From Sphingomonas endophytica (GTDB lineage Bacteria > Pseudomonadota > Alphaproteobacteria > Sphingomonadales > Sphingomonadaceae): a stretch of DNA of 64,000 nt. The position numbers and the translations under genes are program-made. How positions within the stretch are numbered: the stretch's first letter is position 1; every line of letters begins with the position of its first letter. This document shows positions 28,044 to 36,612 of the stretch, in pieces. Below the pieces are notes generated by a model. That model saw only the letters and a list, made by a program, of their open reading frames with translations. It was not told where the DNA came from and did not search any database. The DNA lies in contig NZ_JACIJN010000012.1 of NCBI RefSeq assembly GCF_014199415.1, positions 1 to 64,000 of the forward strand, given 5' to 3'.

Positions 28044-28104
28044 TCTTCTCTCCCGGACGTCCCGGAGCGTTGTGCCCGGCGCGGCGCGACGGGGCAAATG
28101 TGAA

Positions 28105-28136
28105 GTTGCGAATTTGCGAAGGATGCAGTTGCAAAC
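28105..28136. promoter_or_regulatory. Likely PccR operator upstream of pccB
   Basis: Between pccB and the regulator gene the sequence TTGCGAATTTGCGAA (28106-28120) holds two direct TTGCGAA units one base apart, followed by GTTGCAAA (28128-28135). RamB/PccR-type regulators are known to use TTTGCAAA-like boxes, so these repeats are good candidates for the operator. The site lies 62-94 bp upstream of the pccB start. Binding itself is inference. Confidence 0.5.
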
Positions 28137-28138
28137 CC

Positions 28139-28270
28139 TGTCGCTCCTGCGTAGGCAGGAGCCTATGGCTGTCGATTGCTCGTGGATCGTGGACCCATTC
28201 GCCGCGCCGAATGTGTGCAGCCGCGCGCGGCACGATACAGACATGGGCCCCTGCCTGCGCAGGGGCGACG
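28139..28270. repeat. Palindromic intergenic repeat, family D
   Basis: Starts TGTCGCTCCTGCGTAGGCAG and ends CCCCTGCCTGCGCAGGGGCGACG (last part 28253-28270). It fills the region upstream of the regulator gene and its AGGGG end lies 10 bases before the GTG start, so it may provide the ribosome site. Confidence 0.9.
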
Positions 28271-28274
28271 GCGC

Positions 28275-29636
28275 GTGAAGGCGCGGCTCTACGCCGGGGC
28301 GCAGTTGCGCGCGTTGCGGGCCGCGGCGCAGCTCAACCAGCGGGCGATGGCGGCGCGGCTCGGGCTGTCGGTCAGCTATCTGTCGCAGCTCGAAAGCGAC
28401 GAGCGTCCGCTGACCGCGGCGGTGAGCGCGGCGCTGGCGCAGCATTTCCCCGCCGCGCTCGCCGATATCGAAGGCGCGGCGCCCGCGCGTCGACTGGTGG
28501 CGCTACGCCATGCGCTCGCCGACCCGGCGGTCGCGCCGCTGCCCCCCGAAGACGTCGCGCGGCTGGCGGAGGAGCGCCCGGCGCTCGCCGACCGGCTCAT
28601 CGCGCTCCACGCCGCCAAGCGCGCCGCCGAGGAGCGCGTCGCGCTCGCCGAGGAGGCGCTGACCGCCGGGGCCGGGACGCGGCTGCCGTGGGAGGCGGTG
28701 CGCGACTGGTTCCACGAGGCGGGCAATTACATCGACACGCTCGATCGTGCCGCCGAGCAATGGGCGCAGGCGCATGACGCCGCAACGATCGACACCGCGC
28801 TGGCCGAACATGGCGTGACGTTGCGCCTTGCGGCGCAGGAGGATGCGCCGCTCGCGCGCTTCGACGGCAGCGTGCTGCACCTCAACGCCGCGGTGCCGCC
28901 GGAAAGCCGCCGCTTCCTGATTGCGCACCGCATCGCCGCGCTCGCCTTTGCCGCGCCAATCACCGCGACCGTCGCCGCCTCGGGGCTCGCGCAGCCGGAG
29001 GCGCGGCGGCTACTCGCGATCGGGCTCGCCAATTACGCCGCCGGGGCAATGCTGATGCCCTATGAGGCGTTCCGCAGCGCCGCGCGCGCGCTGCGCCACG
29101 ATATCGACCGGCTGTCGCGGCGGTTCGGCACCAGCTTCGAACAGGCGTGTCACCGGCTCTCGACGCTGCAACGTCCGGAGGCCGAGGGCATCCCCTTCTA
29201 TTTCTGCCGCGTCGACATGGCGGGCAACATCACCAAGCGCCATTCCGCCACCCGGCTGCAATTCGCGCGTTTCGGCGGCGCCTGCCCGCTGTGGCACGTC
29301 CATGAAGCGGTCGCGATCCCGGACCGGATCCTCGTGCAACATGCCGAGACCCCCGACGGCGTGCGCTACGTGTCGATGGCGAAAGGGCTGGTGAAGCCGT
29401 CCGGGCGCTTCGCGCGCGCGCCGCGCCGCTATGCGGTCGCTCTGGGGTGCGAGGCGGCGCACGCCGCCGACTTCGTCTATGCCGATGCGGTCGACCTGCG
29501 CGCGGCGACGCCGATCGGGATCAGCTGCCGGCTGTGCCCGCGCCCGGACTGCGACCAGCGCGCCTTTCCACCGACCGACCGCGCGATCGCGGTCGAGGCG
29601 GAGGTGCGCGGCGTCGTACCCTATCGCGTGATTTAG
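28275..29636 (+). CDS. ScfR/PccR-type short-chain fatty acyl transcriptional regulator
   Basis: 453 aa from GTG 28275. N-terminal XRE helix-turn-helix (residues about 6-55, [23 protein letters not shown]), a middle ImmA/IrrE-like segment with [14 protein letters not shown], and the C-terminal ScfR domain with the family Cys signature [16 protein letters not shown]. Homologues such as RamB, ScfR and PccR sense short-chain acyl-CoA states and switch acetate or propionate genes. Divergent from pccB with TTGCGAA boxes between, so it most likely activates the propionyl-CoA operon. The last gene before an unrelated chemoreceptor. Confidence 0.9.
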   Translation: MKARLYAGAQLRALRAAAQLNQRAMAARLGLSVSYLSQLESDERPLTAAVSAALAQHFPAALADIEGAAPARRLVALRHALADPAVAPLPPEDVARLAEERPALADRLIALHAAKRAAEERVALAEEALTAGAGTRLPWEAVRDWFHEAGNYIDTLDRAAEQWAQAHDAATIDTALAEHGVTLRLAAQEDAPLARFDGSVLHLNAAVPPESRRFLIAHRIAALAFAAPITATVAASGLAQPEARRLLAIGLANYAAGAMLMPYEAFRSAARALRHDIDRLSRRFGTSFEQACHRLSTLQRPEAEGIPFYFCRVDMAGNITKRHSATRLQFARFGGACPLWHVHEAVAIPDRILVQHAETPDGVRYVSMAKGLVKPSGRFARAPRRYAVALGCEAAHAADFVYADAVDLRAATPIGISCRLCPRPDCDQRAFPPTDRAIAVEAEVRGVVPYRVI

Positions 29637-29719
29637 GACCGGTCCGACACTTAACTGCTTCTAAAACTCTCGTGGCTAACCCTGGCCGGATCAACTCCGA
29701 CTCGGTGAAGGCCGCAGCG

Positions 29720-31573
29720 ATGAAAAATCTGGCGATTGGCCGCAAACTCCTGCTCGCGTTCGGCATCCTTGCGCTGGCGCTGGTGGCCATGGCGGGCATG
29801 TCGCTGTGGACGCAGAGCAAATTGAACCAGTCCACCGAGGTGCTCGGCAAGGAGCGCCGCGACAAGCTGGTGGCGATCGCGACGATCAATGCCGCCACCT
29901 CGGACTATCGCATCGCCGAAGCGACCGTCATCCTGTCGACCGAACCCGACAAGATCCACGAGGCGGATCAGGCCGCGTCGGCGAAGCTGGCGCTGATCGA
30001 CCACAATCTCGCCTTCCTCGACAAGGCCGTGACCAACCCGAAGGCGCGCGCATCCTTGTCGCGCCTCAAGCAATTCTGGACCGCGTTCGTCACGCGCTCG
30101 GACGCCACGCGCCGACTCGGCGAGGCCAATCGCAATGAGGAAGCGACGCAGGCGTTCCGCGCCAGCCAGCCGCTGTTCGATCGCGCCAATGCCGAGGCCG
30201 CGACATCGCAGGCCGTGCAGGTCGACCTGATGGACAAGGAGATGGGCGACGCCCGCGCGCTATATTCCTTCTCGCGCGTGCTGTCGCTGGCGCTGGTGAT
30301 CGCGGCGCTGCTGCTCGCGGGCGTGCTGCTAACCGCGTTGATCCGCGGGATCGCCGCGCCGATCAAGGCGATGACCGAGGCGCTGGGCAAGCTCGCCGCG
30401 GGCGATCTCGACGCGCAGGTCGCGGTCGACGAGCGCGGCGACGAGGTCGGGCAGCTCGCGAAGGTGATGGTGCAGTTCCGCAACCAGCTCGCCGCCGCCG
30501 AGCGCGCCAAGGCCGAGCAGACCGCGCTGATCGTCGACAATATCGGGCGCGGGCTGAGTGCGCTGGCGCAGGGCGACCTGACAGCGCGGATCGACGCCGA
30601 ACTGACAGGGCCGTTCGCCAAGCTGAAGAGCGACTTCAACAATGCGATGACCGCGGTCTCGGCGGCGATGGCGGCGGTGACGACCAGCGCGACCGGAATC
30701 ACCAACGGCGCCAACGACATCCGTCAGGCGTCCGACGATCTGTCGCAGCGCACCGAGCAGCAGGCCGCCTCGCTGGAGGAAACCGCCGCGGCGATGCACG
30801 AAATCACGACGACGGTGAAGGAGACCGCCGAGACCGCGTCGCACGCCGATGCGGTGGTGGTCGAGACGCGCCGCGATGCCGAGGCGTCGGGCGACGTGGT
30901 GCGCCGCGCGGTCGAGGCGATGACCGGCATTGAGCGCTCGTCGAGCGAGATCAGCGAGATCATCGCGGTGATCGATGGCATCGCGTTCCAGACCAATCTG
31001 CTCGCGCTCAATGCGGGGGTCGAGGCGGCCCGCGCGGGCGATGCCGGCAAGGGCTTCGCGGTGGTCGCCAGCGAGGTACGCGCGCTGGCGCAGCGGTCCG
31101 CCGATGCGGCGAAGGACGTGAAGAGCAAGATCACCGCCTCCACCGAGCAGGTCGATCTGGGGGTCGGGCTGGTTGCGGAAGCGGGCGCAGCGCTGCAGCG
31201 GATCACGGCGCGGATCGGCGAGATCAGCACGCTGGTCGGCACCATCGCCTCTGCCGCCGAGCAGCAGTCGACGGGCTTGCAGCAGGTCAATACCGCGGTA
31301 TCGGAAATGGACGGGGTGACGCAGCAGAATGCGGCGATGGTCGAGGAAGCGACCGCCGCGGCACGGAGCCTCGTCGAGGAAACCGACGTGATGGCGCGCG
31401 AGGTCGGTCGCTTCCGGCTGGCGATCGGCGCGGCGGTCGCGGTTCCGCCGTCCGCCTCGCCGGTCCACCAGTTGCAGGCGCGCGCGGCGCAGGCCGGGGC
31501 GCGGATCGCCGCCAGTGCACGCAGCCGGGGCGCAGCCGCGGTGGCGGTGCAGGAGGATTGGTCGGAGTTCTGA
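29720..31573 (+). CDS. Methyl-accepting chemotaxis protein
   Basis: 617 aa from ATG 29720 (GAAGG 9 bases upstream). Membrane segment 1 at about 10-29, a periplasmic four-helix-bundle sensor (30-185), segment 2 at about 186-208, a HAMP domain (209-262) and a second HAMP-like part (GLSALAQGDLTARIDAEL, about 278-310). The signalling hairpin includes DGIAFQTNLLALNAGVEAARAG. The last five residues DWSEF match the C-terminal W-x-x-F tether used by CheR/CheB in enteric receptors. No che genes are near, so it is an orphan receptor; ligand unknown. Confidence 0.94.
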   Translation: MKNLAIGRKLLLAFGILALALVAMAGMSLWTQSKLNQSTEVLGKERRDKLVAIATINAATSDYRIAEATVILSTEPDKIHEADQAASAKLALIDHNLAFLDKAVTNPKARASLSRLKQFWTAFVTRSDATRRLGEANRNEEATQAFRASQPLFDRANAEAATSQAVQVDLMDKEMGDARALYSFSRVLSLALVIAALLLAGVLLTALIRGIAAPIKAMTEALGKLAAGDLDAQVAVDERGDEVGQLAKVMVQFRNQLAAAERAKAEQTALIVDNIGRGLSALAQGDLTARIDAELTGPFAKLKSDFNNAMTAVSAAMAAVTTSATGITNGANDIRQASDDLSQRTEQQAASLEETAAAMHEITTTVKETAETASHADAVVVETRRDAEASGDVVRRAVEAMTGIERSSSEISEIIAVIDGIAFQTNLLALNAGVEAARAGDAGKGFAVVASEVRALAQRSADAAKDVKSKITASTEQVDLGVGLVAEAGAALQRITARIGEISTLVGTIASAAEQQSTGLQQVNTAVSEMDGVTQQNAAMVEEATAAARSLVEETDVMAREVGRFRLAIGAAVAVPPSASPVHQLQARAAQAGARIAASARSRGAAAVAVQEDWSEF

Positions 31574-31595
31574 AGGGGCGACGCCGCCCTATCCT

Positions 31596-31756
31596 CGACG
31601 CCCCGGACTTGATCCGGGCCCCCGCTTTTTCTGGCGGGCGGCTAGGTAGAGAACGCCAACGATCGTCATTGCGAGCGTACGAAGTTTCCGCCGCCACGCA
31701 CCGTCGACCGCGAAGAAAAGGAAGAAGCGGGGCTCTGGATCAAGTCCGGGGCGACG
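31596..31756. repeat. Nested palindromic repeat: family B with half of a family A unit in its loop
   Basis: Family B arms at 31596-31630 (CGACGCCCCGGACTTGATCC start) and about 31725-31756 (ending GGATCAAGTCCGGGGCGACG). The loop holds CGTCATTGCGAGCGTACGAAG at 31664-31684, which is the left arm of family A without its partner. It lies between convergent genes. Confidence 0.82.
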
Positions 31757-31777
31757 TAAAGTCGGGACCAACGCAGC

Positions 31778-33460
31778 CTACTTCCGCTCCCACGCCTTCG
31801 TCCCGCCGATCCACGTCTCCAGCACCTTCGTCTGCCGCAGGTCGGCCGGCGTCGCGGTCATCGGATCGCGGTCGAGCAACAGGAAGTCGGCGCGCTGGCC
31901 CGGCGCCAGCGTCCCGAACTTCTGCTCGCCGAAGCCGGCATAGCTCGCGCCCCCGGTATACGCCCACCACGCCTGCTCGCGCGACACCGCCTGTTCGGGG
32001 TGCCAGCCGCCGACCGGCTGCCCCTCGGCATCGGTGCGCGTGAACGCCGCCGCCCAGCCCGCCCACGGATCGGGCTTCTCGACCGGCGCATCGGAGCCGA
32101 ATGCCAGCGTCGCGCCGTCATCGAGCAACGTCTTCCACGCATAGGCACCCGCCAGCCGCGCCGGCCCGAGCCGCGCCTCCGCCATCACGCGGTCGCTGGT
32201 CTGGTGCGTCGGCTGCATCGAGGCGACGATATGGTATTTTCCGAACGCGGCCATATCGACCGGATCGACGATCTGCGCATGTTCGATCCGCCAGCGGCGG
32301 TCGCCCTTGTACGTCTCCGAGAGTTCGGCGATCGCGTCAAGCACCTGCTTGTCGGCGCGGTCGCCGATCGCATGGACCGCGACCTGATAGCCGTCCATCG
32401 CGGCGCGGCTCATGATGTTCTGCAACTGGTCGTCGGCGAGGAAGCCGAGCCCGCGCTGCCCCGGCGCATCGGCGTAATCGGCCTTCAGCCACGCGCCGCG
32501 CGAGCCGAGCGCACCATCGGCGTAGAGCTTGACGCCCTCCAGCCGCAAGCGATCGTCGTACAGCCACGGCGTCGGGCCGGTGCCGCCGATCGTCACCGCA
32601 TTCTCGATGCCGAGGCCAAAGGACATGATGCGGACGCGCAGCGCGTTGATGTCGCCCATCCGGCGATAGGTCATCCAGTCGTCGACGCTGGTGCCCATGT
32701 CGGCGATCGCGGTGACGCCGTAGCCGAGCAGGATCTGCTGCGCCTTGAGGAAGGCGGCGGTGCGGTCCTTGGGGCTTACCTTCGGCACGACGCGCTCGAC
32801 CAGTTCCTTCGCGCGATCGACCAGCACGCCGAGCGGCTTCTCGACACGACCGCCCGCCGGGGCAGCGGTGGCGGCGGTGACGCCGGCCAGCTTGAGCGCG
32901 GCGCTGTTCGCCCACCCGGCATGGCCATCGGCACGCGCCAGCCACACCGGGCGGTCACCGACCACCGCGTCGAGATCGGCGGCGGTCGGGAAGCGCCCGA
33001 GCTGCCACACTTCCTGATTCCAGCCGCGCCCGATGATCCACTGCCGATCCGGATTGGCGCGCGCATAGTCGGCGATCTTCGCCTTCGCCTCGTCGAGCGA
33101 GCGCGTATCCGACAGGTCGAGCGTCAGCGCCGCCAGCCCCAGTTCGATGACATGGCCGTGCGCATCGATCATGCCGGGCACCAGCACGCGCCCCTTCATG
33201 TCGGCGCGCCAGTCGTAGCGCGGGCCGGGGTTCTTCTTGGTCGGCTTGGGCGGCTGCTCGTCGGGGGCGATCAGGCGGACGACCTTGCCCTGCGCGTCGA
33301 TCACCATCGCCTTGAAGCGCACCACCTGCCGGTCGCGGTTGAGCGTCAGGCCGTTGACGTTGTCGATCAGCGCGTCGCCCCCCGCGGGGAGCGTCGTCGC
33401 GAGCCCGGCGAGCGCGACGATCGCGGCGGTGAGATGGCGTCGGTTCATGTCCGCTGCCAT
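31778..33460 (-). CDS. Secreted amidohydrolase (YtcJ-like)
   Basis: 560 aa. N-terminal signal peptide (RRHLTAAIVALAGLATTLPAGG). Metal-dependent hydrolase fold: the HxH motif in VPGMIDAHGHVIELG, a second block WRIEHAQIVD, and LAFGSDAPVEKPDPW with the metal Asp. The gap of about 65 residues between the first beta sandwich and HxH is typical of the YtcJ/COG1574 amidohydrolase family, substrate unknown, probably periplasmic. Start is ATG 33460 or ATG 33448 (Met5). Divergent from the next gene with only 32 bp between, so their promoters overlap. Confidence 0.92.
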   Translation of the reverse strand: MAADMNRRHLTAAIVALAGLATTLPAGGDALIDNVNGLTLNRDRQVVRFKAMVIDAQGKVVRLIAPDEQPPKPTKKNPGPRYDWRADMKGRVLVPGMIDAHGHVIELGLAALTLDLSDTRSLDEAKAKIADYARANPDRQWIIGRGWNQEVWQLGRFPTAADLDAVVGDRPVWLARADGHAGWANSAALKLAGVTAATAAPAGGRVEKPLGVLVDRAKELVERVVPKVSPKDRTAAFLKAQQILLGYGVTAIADMGTSVDDWMTYRRMGDINALRVRIMSFGLGIENAVTIGGTGPTPWLYDDRLRLEGVKLYADGALGSRGAWLKADYADAPGQRGLGFLADDQLQNIMSRAAMDGYQVAVHAIGDRADKQVLDAIAELSETYKGDRRWRIEHAQIVDPVDMAAFGKYHIVASMQPTHQTSDRVMAEARLGPARLAGAYAWKTLLDDGATLAFGSDAPVEKPDPWAGWAAAFTRTDAEGQPVGGWHPEQAVSREQAWWAYTGGASYAGFGEQKFGTLAPGQRADFLLLDRDPMTATPADLRQTKVLETWIGGTKAWERK

Positions 33461-33492
33461 ATGGAAGCGGCACGGTTTTGGCGAGGGATGTC

Positions 33493-34203
33493 ATGCGGCG
33501 GGTAATGGGGTTGATCGCGCTGTTGTTGTCGATGCCGGCGACGGCGCAGACCAAGGTCGAGGCGAAGACCGCGACACTCGACTTCTCCTATACCTACCCC
33601 GCCGCTGCCGCGCGGGTCGCGCCCTTGCGCCGCTGGCTGGAGGCCGACCGGGCGTGGCTGCGCACCCGCACCGCGAAGATGGCGGCGGCGGACCGGCGCG
33701 AGGCGGCGAAGAGCGACTTCCCTTTCCACCGGCACGACGCCACGCGTGAGTGGAAGGTGGTGACCGAGACGCCGCGGCTGCTGAGCCTGTCGGGCGAGAG
33801 CTACAGCTTCACCGGCGGCGCGCATGGCAATACCGTGCTGGAGCCGCTGGTGTGGGACAAGGCCAAGGCGCGGCGGATCGACCCGCGCGCGATGTTCGAG
33901 TCGCCCTCCGCGATGCAGCGCGTGTTCGGCGCGGGCTGGTGCGCGTGGCTGAAGGGCGAGCGGCGGCGACGATTTGGGAATGATCCGGGTGCGGACGACA
34001 TCTTCCCGTGCCCGCCGGTGTCGGACCTGACGGTGCTGCTCGGCTCGACCGACCGCCGCGCGATCGACCGCATCGGGCTGGTGGCGGGGCAATATGTCGC
34101 GGGCTCCTATGCCGAGGGGATGTACGAGATGACGGTGCCGGTGACCCCGGCCGTGCTGGCGCTCGTGCGGCCTGAGTGGCGCGGGGCGTTCGCCACGAAG
34201 TAA
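33493..34203 (+). CDS. Secreted DUF4163/DUF3298 (RsiV-like) domain protein
   Basis: 236 aa from ATG 33493 with GAGGG upstream; an in-frame TTG at 33478 would add five residues. Signal peptide RRVMGLIALLLSMPATAQ. The body matches the PdaC/RsiV-type domain: TATLDFSYTYPAAA at the start, SLSGESYSFTGGAHGNTVLEPLVWD in the middle and LVAGQYVAGSYAEGMYEMTVPV at the end. Such domains occur in periplasmic or anti-sigma-like proteins that bind lysozyme or peptidoglycan; function here unknown. A family D repeat begins right after the stop. Confidence 0.85.
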   Translation: MRRVMGLIALLLSMPATAQTKVEAKTATLDFSYTYPAAAARVAPLRRWLEADRAWLRTRTAKMAAADRREAAKSDFPFHRHDATREWKVVTETPRLLSLSGESYSFTGGAHGNTVLEPLVWDKAKARRIDPRAMFESPSAMQRVFGAGWCAWLKGERRRRFGNDPGADDIFPCPPVSDLTVLLGSTDRRAIDRIGLVAGQYVAGSYAEGMYEMTVPVTPAVLALVRPEWRGAFATK

Positions 34204-34335
34204 CGTCGCCCCTGCGAAGGCAGGGGCCTATGGCTGCTTCGTGCGTCGGGGCATCTGACACAATGCAGGCGGATGGTGTGTCAGCCTTGTTCTTTAACTC
34301 GACAGACATGGGCTTCTGCCTGCGCAGGGGCGACG
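34204..34335. repeat. Palindromic intergenic repeat, family D
   Basis: Starts CGTCGCCCCTGCGAAGGCAG and ends CTGCCTGCGCAGGGGCGACG, with CGACAGACATGGG before the right arm. It starts on the base after the stop of the upstream gene and ends 55 bp before the threonine ammonia-lyase start. Confidence 0.92.
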
Positions 34336-34390
34336 GCGTACGGGTCGCGCGGGTGTTCCTTTCGTAACGGTGTTCCGCTACGTCCCACGG

Positions 34391-35632
34391 ATGGCAACCC
34401 AGCTCGCGTCCGCCCCGGCCCTTCCCGTCTCGATCGAGGACGTGCGCGCCGCGCAGATCCGCATCGGCGACGCGATCGTGCGGACGCCGACACTCATCAG
34501 CCAGACGCTGTCGAAGCTGACCGGCGCGACCGTCTACCTGAAGTTCGAGAACCTGCAATTCACCGCCGCCTACAAGGAACGCGGCGCGCTCAACACGCTG
34601 CTGCAACTCTCCGACGCGGCGCGCGCCAAGGGCGTGATCGCCGCCTCGGCGGGCAATCATGCGCAGGGCCTCGCCTATCACGGCAACCGGCTGGGCGTGC
34701 CGGTGACGATCGTGATGCCACGCAACACGCCCGTCGTGAAGGTGGTGCAGACGCAGGGCCACGGCGCGACCGTGATCCTCGAAGGTGACACGTTCGACGC
34801 CGCTTATGCCCATGCGCGCGTGCTGGAGGCGGAGCGCGGCTTCACCTTCGTCCACCCGTTCGACGATCCGCGGATCATCGCGGGTCAGGGCACCGTCGCG
34901 CTGGAGATGCTGGAGGAGCATCCCGAGATCGACCTGCTGGTGGTGCCGATCGGCGGCGGCGGGCTGATCTCGGGCATGGCGACAGTGGCGCGCGCCGCCG
35001 ATCGCCCAATCGAGGTGGTCGGGGTCGAGGCCGAGCTGTATCCGTCGATGTACAATCGCATCAACGGCACCGACATGCCGTGCGCTGGCGATACGCTGGC
35101 GGAGGGGATCGCGGTCAAGGAGCCGGGCGGGATCACCGCGCAGATGGTCGCGCAGCTCGTCGACGACATCGTGCTCGTCTCCGAACGCTATCTGGAGGAG
35201 GCGCTGAGCCTGTTGCTCCAGATCGAGAAGACCGTGGTCGAAGGCGCGGGCGCGGCGGGGCTCGCCGCGTTGCTGGCGCATCCCGAGCGGTTCCGCGGGC
35301 GGACGATCGGCGTGGTGCTGTGCGGCGGCAATATCGACACGCGGCTGCTCGCCAACGTGCTGCTGCGCGATCTGGCGCGGTCGGGACGGCTGGCGCGGCT
35401 GCGGCTGCGGCTGCAGGATCAGCCCGGCGCGCTCTATAATGTAATGCGGGTGTTCGATCGGGAGCGTGTCAACATCATCGAAATCTATCACCAGCGGGTG
35501 TTCACCACCCTCCCCGCCAAGGGGCTGATCACCGATATCGAGTGCGAGGCGCGCGACCGGGCCCATCTCGACGGGCTGATGGTGGGGCTGCGCGAGGCGG
35601 GGTTCGAGGTGAGCACCGTCGAACTGGCCTGA
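34391..35632 (+). CDS. ilvA: Threonine ammonia-lyase (catabolic type, with ACT domain)
   Basis: 413 aa from ATG 34391 (a GTG at 34370 would add seven residues). PLP fold type II: the Schiff-base Lys lies in FTAAYKERGALN (Lys62), with SAGNHAQGLAYH and the phosphate loop VVPIGGGGLISGMA. A single C-terminal ACT domain (about 335-413, LQDQPGALYNVMRVFDRE) suggests the catabolic/serine-threonine type. It deaminates threonine to 2-oxobutyrate, a source of propionyl-CoA; the propionyl-CoA genes are 6-16 kb away. A small hairpin with T-rich tail follows. Confidence 0.95.
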   Translation: MATQLASAPALPVSIEDVRAAQIRIGDAIVRTPTLISQTLSKLTGATVYLKFENLQFTAAYKERGALNTLLQLSDAARAKGVIAASAGNHAQGLAYHGNRLGVPVTIVMPRNTPVVKVVQTQGHGATVILEGDTFDAAYAHARVLEAERGFTFVHPFDDPRIIAGQGTVALEMLEEHPEIDLLVVPIGGGGLISGMATVARAADRPIEVVGVEAELYPSMYNRINGTDMPCAGDTLAEGIAVKEPGGITAQMVAQLVDDIVLVSERYLEEALSLLLQIEKTVVEGAGAAGLAALLAHPERFRGRTIGVVLCGGNIDTRLLANVLLRDLARSGRLARLRLRLQDQPGALYNVMRVFDRERVNIIEIYHQRVFTTLPAKGLITDIECEARDRAHLDGLMVGLREAGFEVSTVELA

Positions 35633-35641
35633 AACGGTCCA

Positions 35642-35666
35642 CCGCTTTCATGGTAAAGCGGCTTTT
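35642..35666 (+). terminator. Likely intrinsic terminator after ilvA
   Basis: Stem CCGCTTT (35642-35648) pairs with AAAGCGG (35655-35661) over a six-base loop, followed by CTTTT. It lies 10 bp after the ilvA stop, in the right place to end its transcript. Confidence 0.55.
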
Positions 35667-35672
35667 CACCGG

Positions 35673-35690
35673 ATATGCGACATCGCATAT
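35673..35690. other. Perfect 18-bp palindrome
   Basis: ATATGCGA-CA-TCGCATAT, two 8-base arms around CA, in an AT-richer stretch between ilvA and the leucyltransferase gene and 76 bp before the latter. It resembles a dimeric operator but no regulator can be assigned. Confidence 0.5.
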
Positions 35691-35765
35691 GAAGTGTCTG
35701 GGGCATAAGCGCTTTGCGGTGAAGGTAGGTGGTCAGATGGGCAGAGCAGGAAAGGGGCGGCACGC

Positions 35766-36524
35766 ATGACGGCACCGTTCCGCTTCCCGCGCTTCTTCGT
35801 CACCAGCCCGCAGCCGTGCCCGTACCTGCCCGGCCGGCAGGAGCGGAAGGTGTTCACCGAATTGTCCGGCCCGGAGGCCGGCGAGCTGAACGACGCGCTC
35901 GGCCGGATCGGTTTCCGCCGCAGCCAGTCGGTCGCCTATCGGCCGAGCTGCGCGGGCTGCGCCGCCTGCGTCTCGGTGCGGGTGCGGACGCACGAGTTCG
36001 AGCCCAACGCCACGCAGCGCAAGCTGATGCGGCGGCATGCCGACCTCGACGTATCGGCGTGCCGGCCATGGGCGACCGACGAGCAATATACGCTCATGCG
36101 CCGCTACCTGTCGGCGCGGCATCCCGGCGGCGGAATGGCGGCGATGGACGAGAGCGACTTTGCCGACATGATCGAACATTCGCCGGTCAATTCGGTGGTG
36201 GTCGAATATCGCGAGCTATCAGATGGCGCGCGGCCCGGGAAGCTGGTCGGCTGTTGCCTGACCGACCGGCAGGCGGACGGGCTGTCGATGGTCTACAGCT
36301 TCTTCGACACCGATCAGGACGCGCGCCCGGCGCTCGGCAATTACATCATCCTCGACCATATCGCGCGCGCGCGTGAGGCGGGCCTGCCCTATGTGTATCT
36401 CGGTTATTGGGTAAAGGGCTCGCAGCGGATGGCGTACAAGACGCGCTACCGGCCGATCGAGATGCTCGGCACGCAAGGCTGGGTGCTGATGCCCGAGGTT
36501 GAAGCGGCAGCGGTGACCGCCTGA
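35766..36524 (+). CDS. bpt: Aspartate/glutamate leucyltransferase (Bpt)
   Basis: 252 aa. R-transferase N-domain with the cysteines in [19 protein letters not shown] and [15 protein letters not shown], and C-domain with [36 protein letters not shown] and [16 protein letters not shown]. Bacterial Bpt adds Leu to N-terminal Asp or Glu of proteins, marking them for ClpS/ClpAP (N-end rule) in the cytoplasm. Next to ilvA and upstream of a convergent threonine aldolase. Full length. Confidence 0.94.
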   Translation: MTAPFRFPRFFVTSPQPCPYLPGRQERKVFTELSGPEAGELNDALGRIGFRRSQSVAYRPSCAGCAACVSVRVRTHEFEPNATQRKLMRRHADLDVSACRPWATDEQYTLMRRYLSARHPGGGMAAMDESDFADMIEHSPVNSVVVEYRELSDGARPGKLVGCCLTDRQADGLSMVYSFFDTDQDARPALGNYIILDHIARAREAGLPYVYLGYWVKGSQRMAYKTRYRPIEMLGTQGWVLMPEVEAAAVTA

Positions 36525-36533
36525 TCTTCAAGT

Positions 36534-36610
36534 CGTCATTGCGAGCGTAGCGAAGCAATCCAGAGCCGGACCAGGACGCCCTGGATTGCTTCGCTACGCT
36601 CGCAATGACG
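36534..36610. repeat. Palindromic intergenic repeat, family A
   Basis: Starts CGTCATTGCGAGCGTAGC and ends GCTACGCTCGCAATGACG, loop AGAGCCGGACCAGGACGCCC as at 13456. It fills the gap between convergent bpt and threonine aldolase, ending 2 bp from the aldolase stop. Confidence 0.93.
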
Positions 36611-36612
36611 AA

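Noticed and set aside
35488-35775. A 95-codon minus-strand open frame over the ilvA 3' end
   Set aside because: Antisense to the ACT domain end, no ribosome site, Ser/Arg/Pro-rich composition typical of shadow frames.
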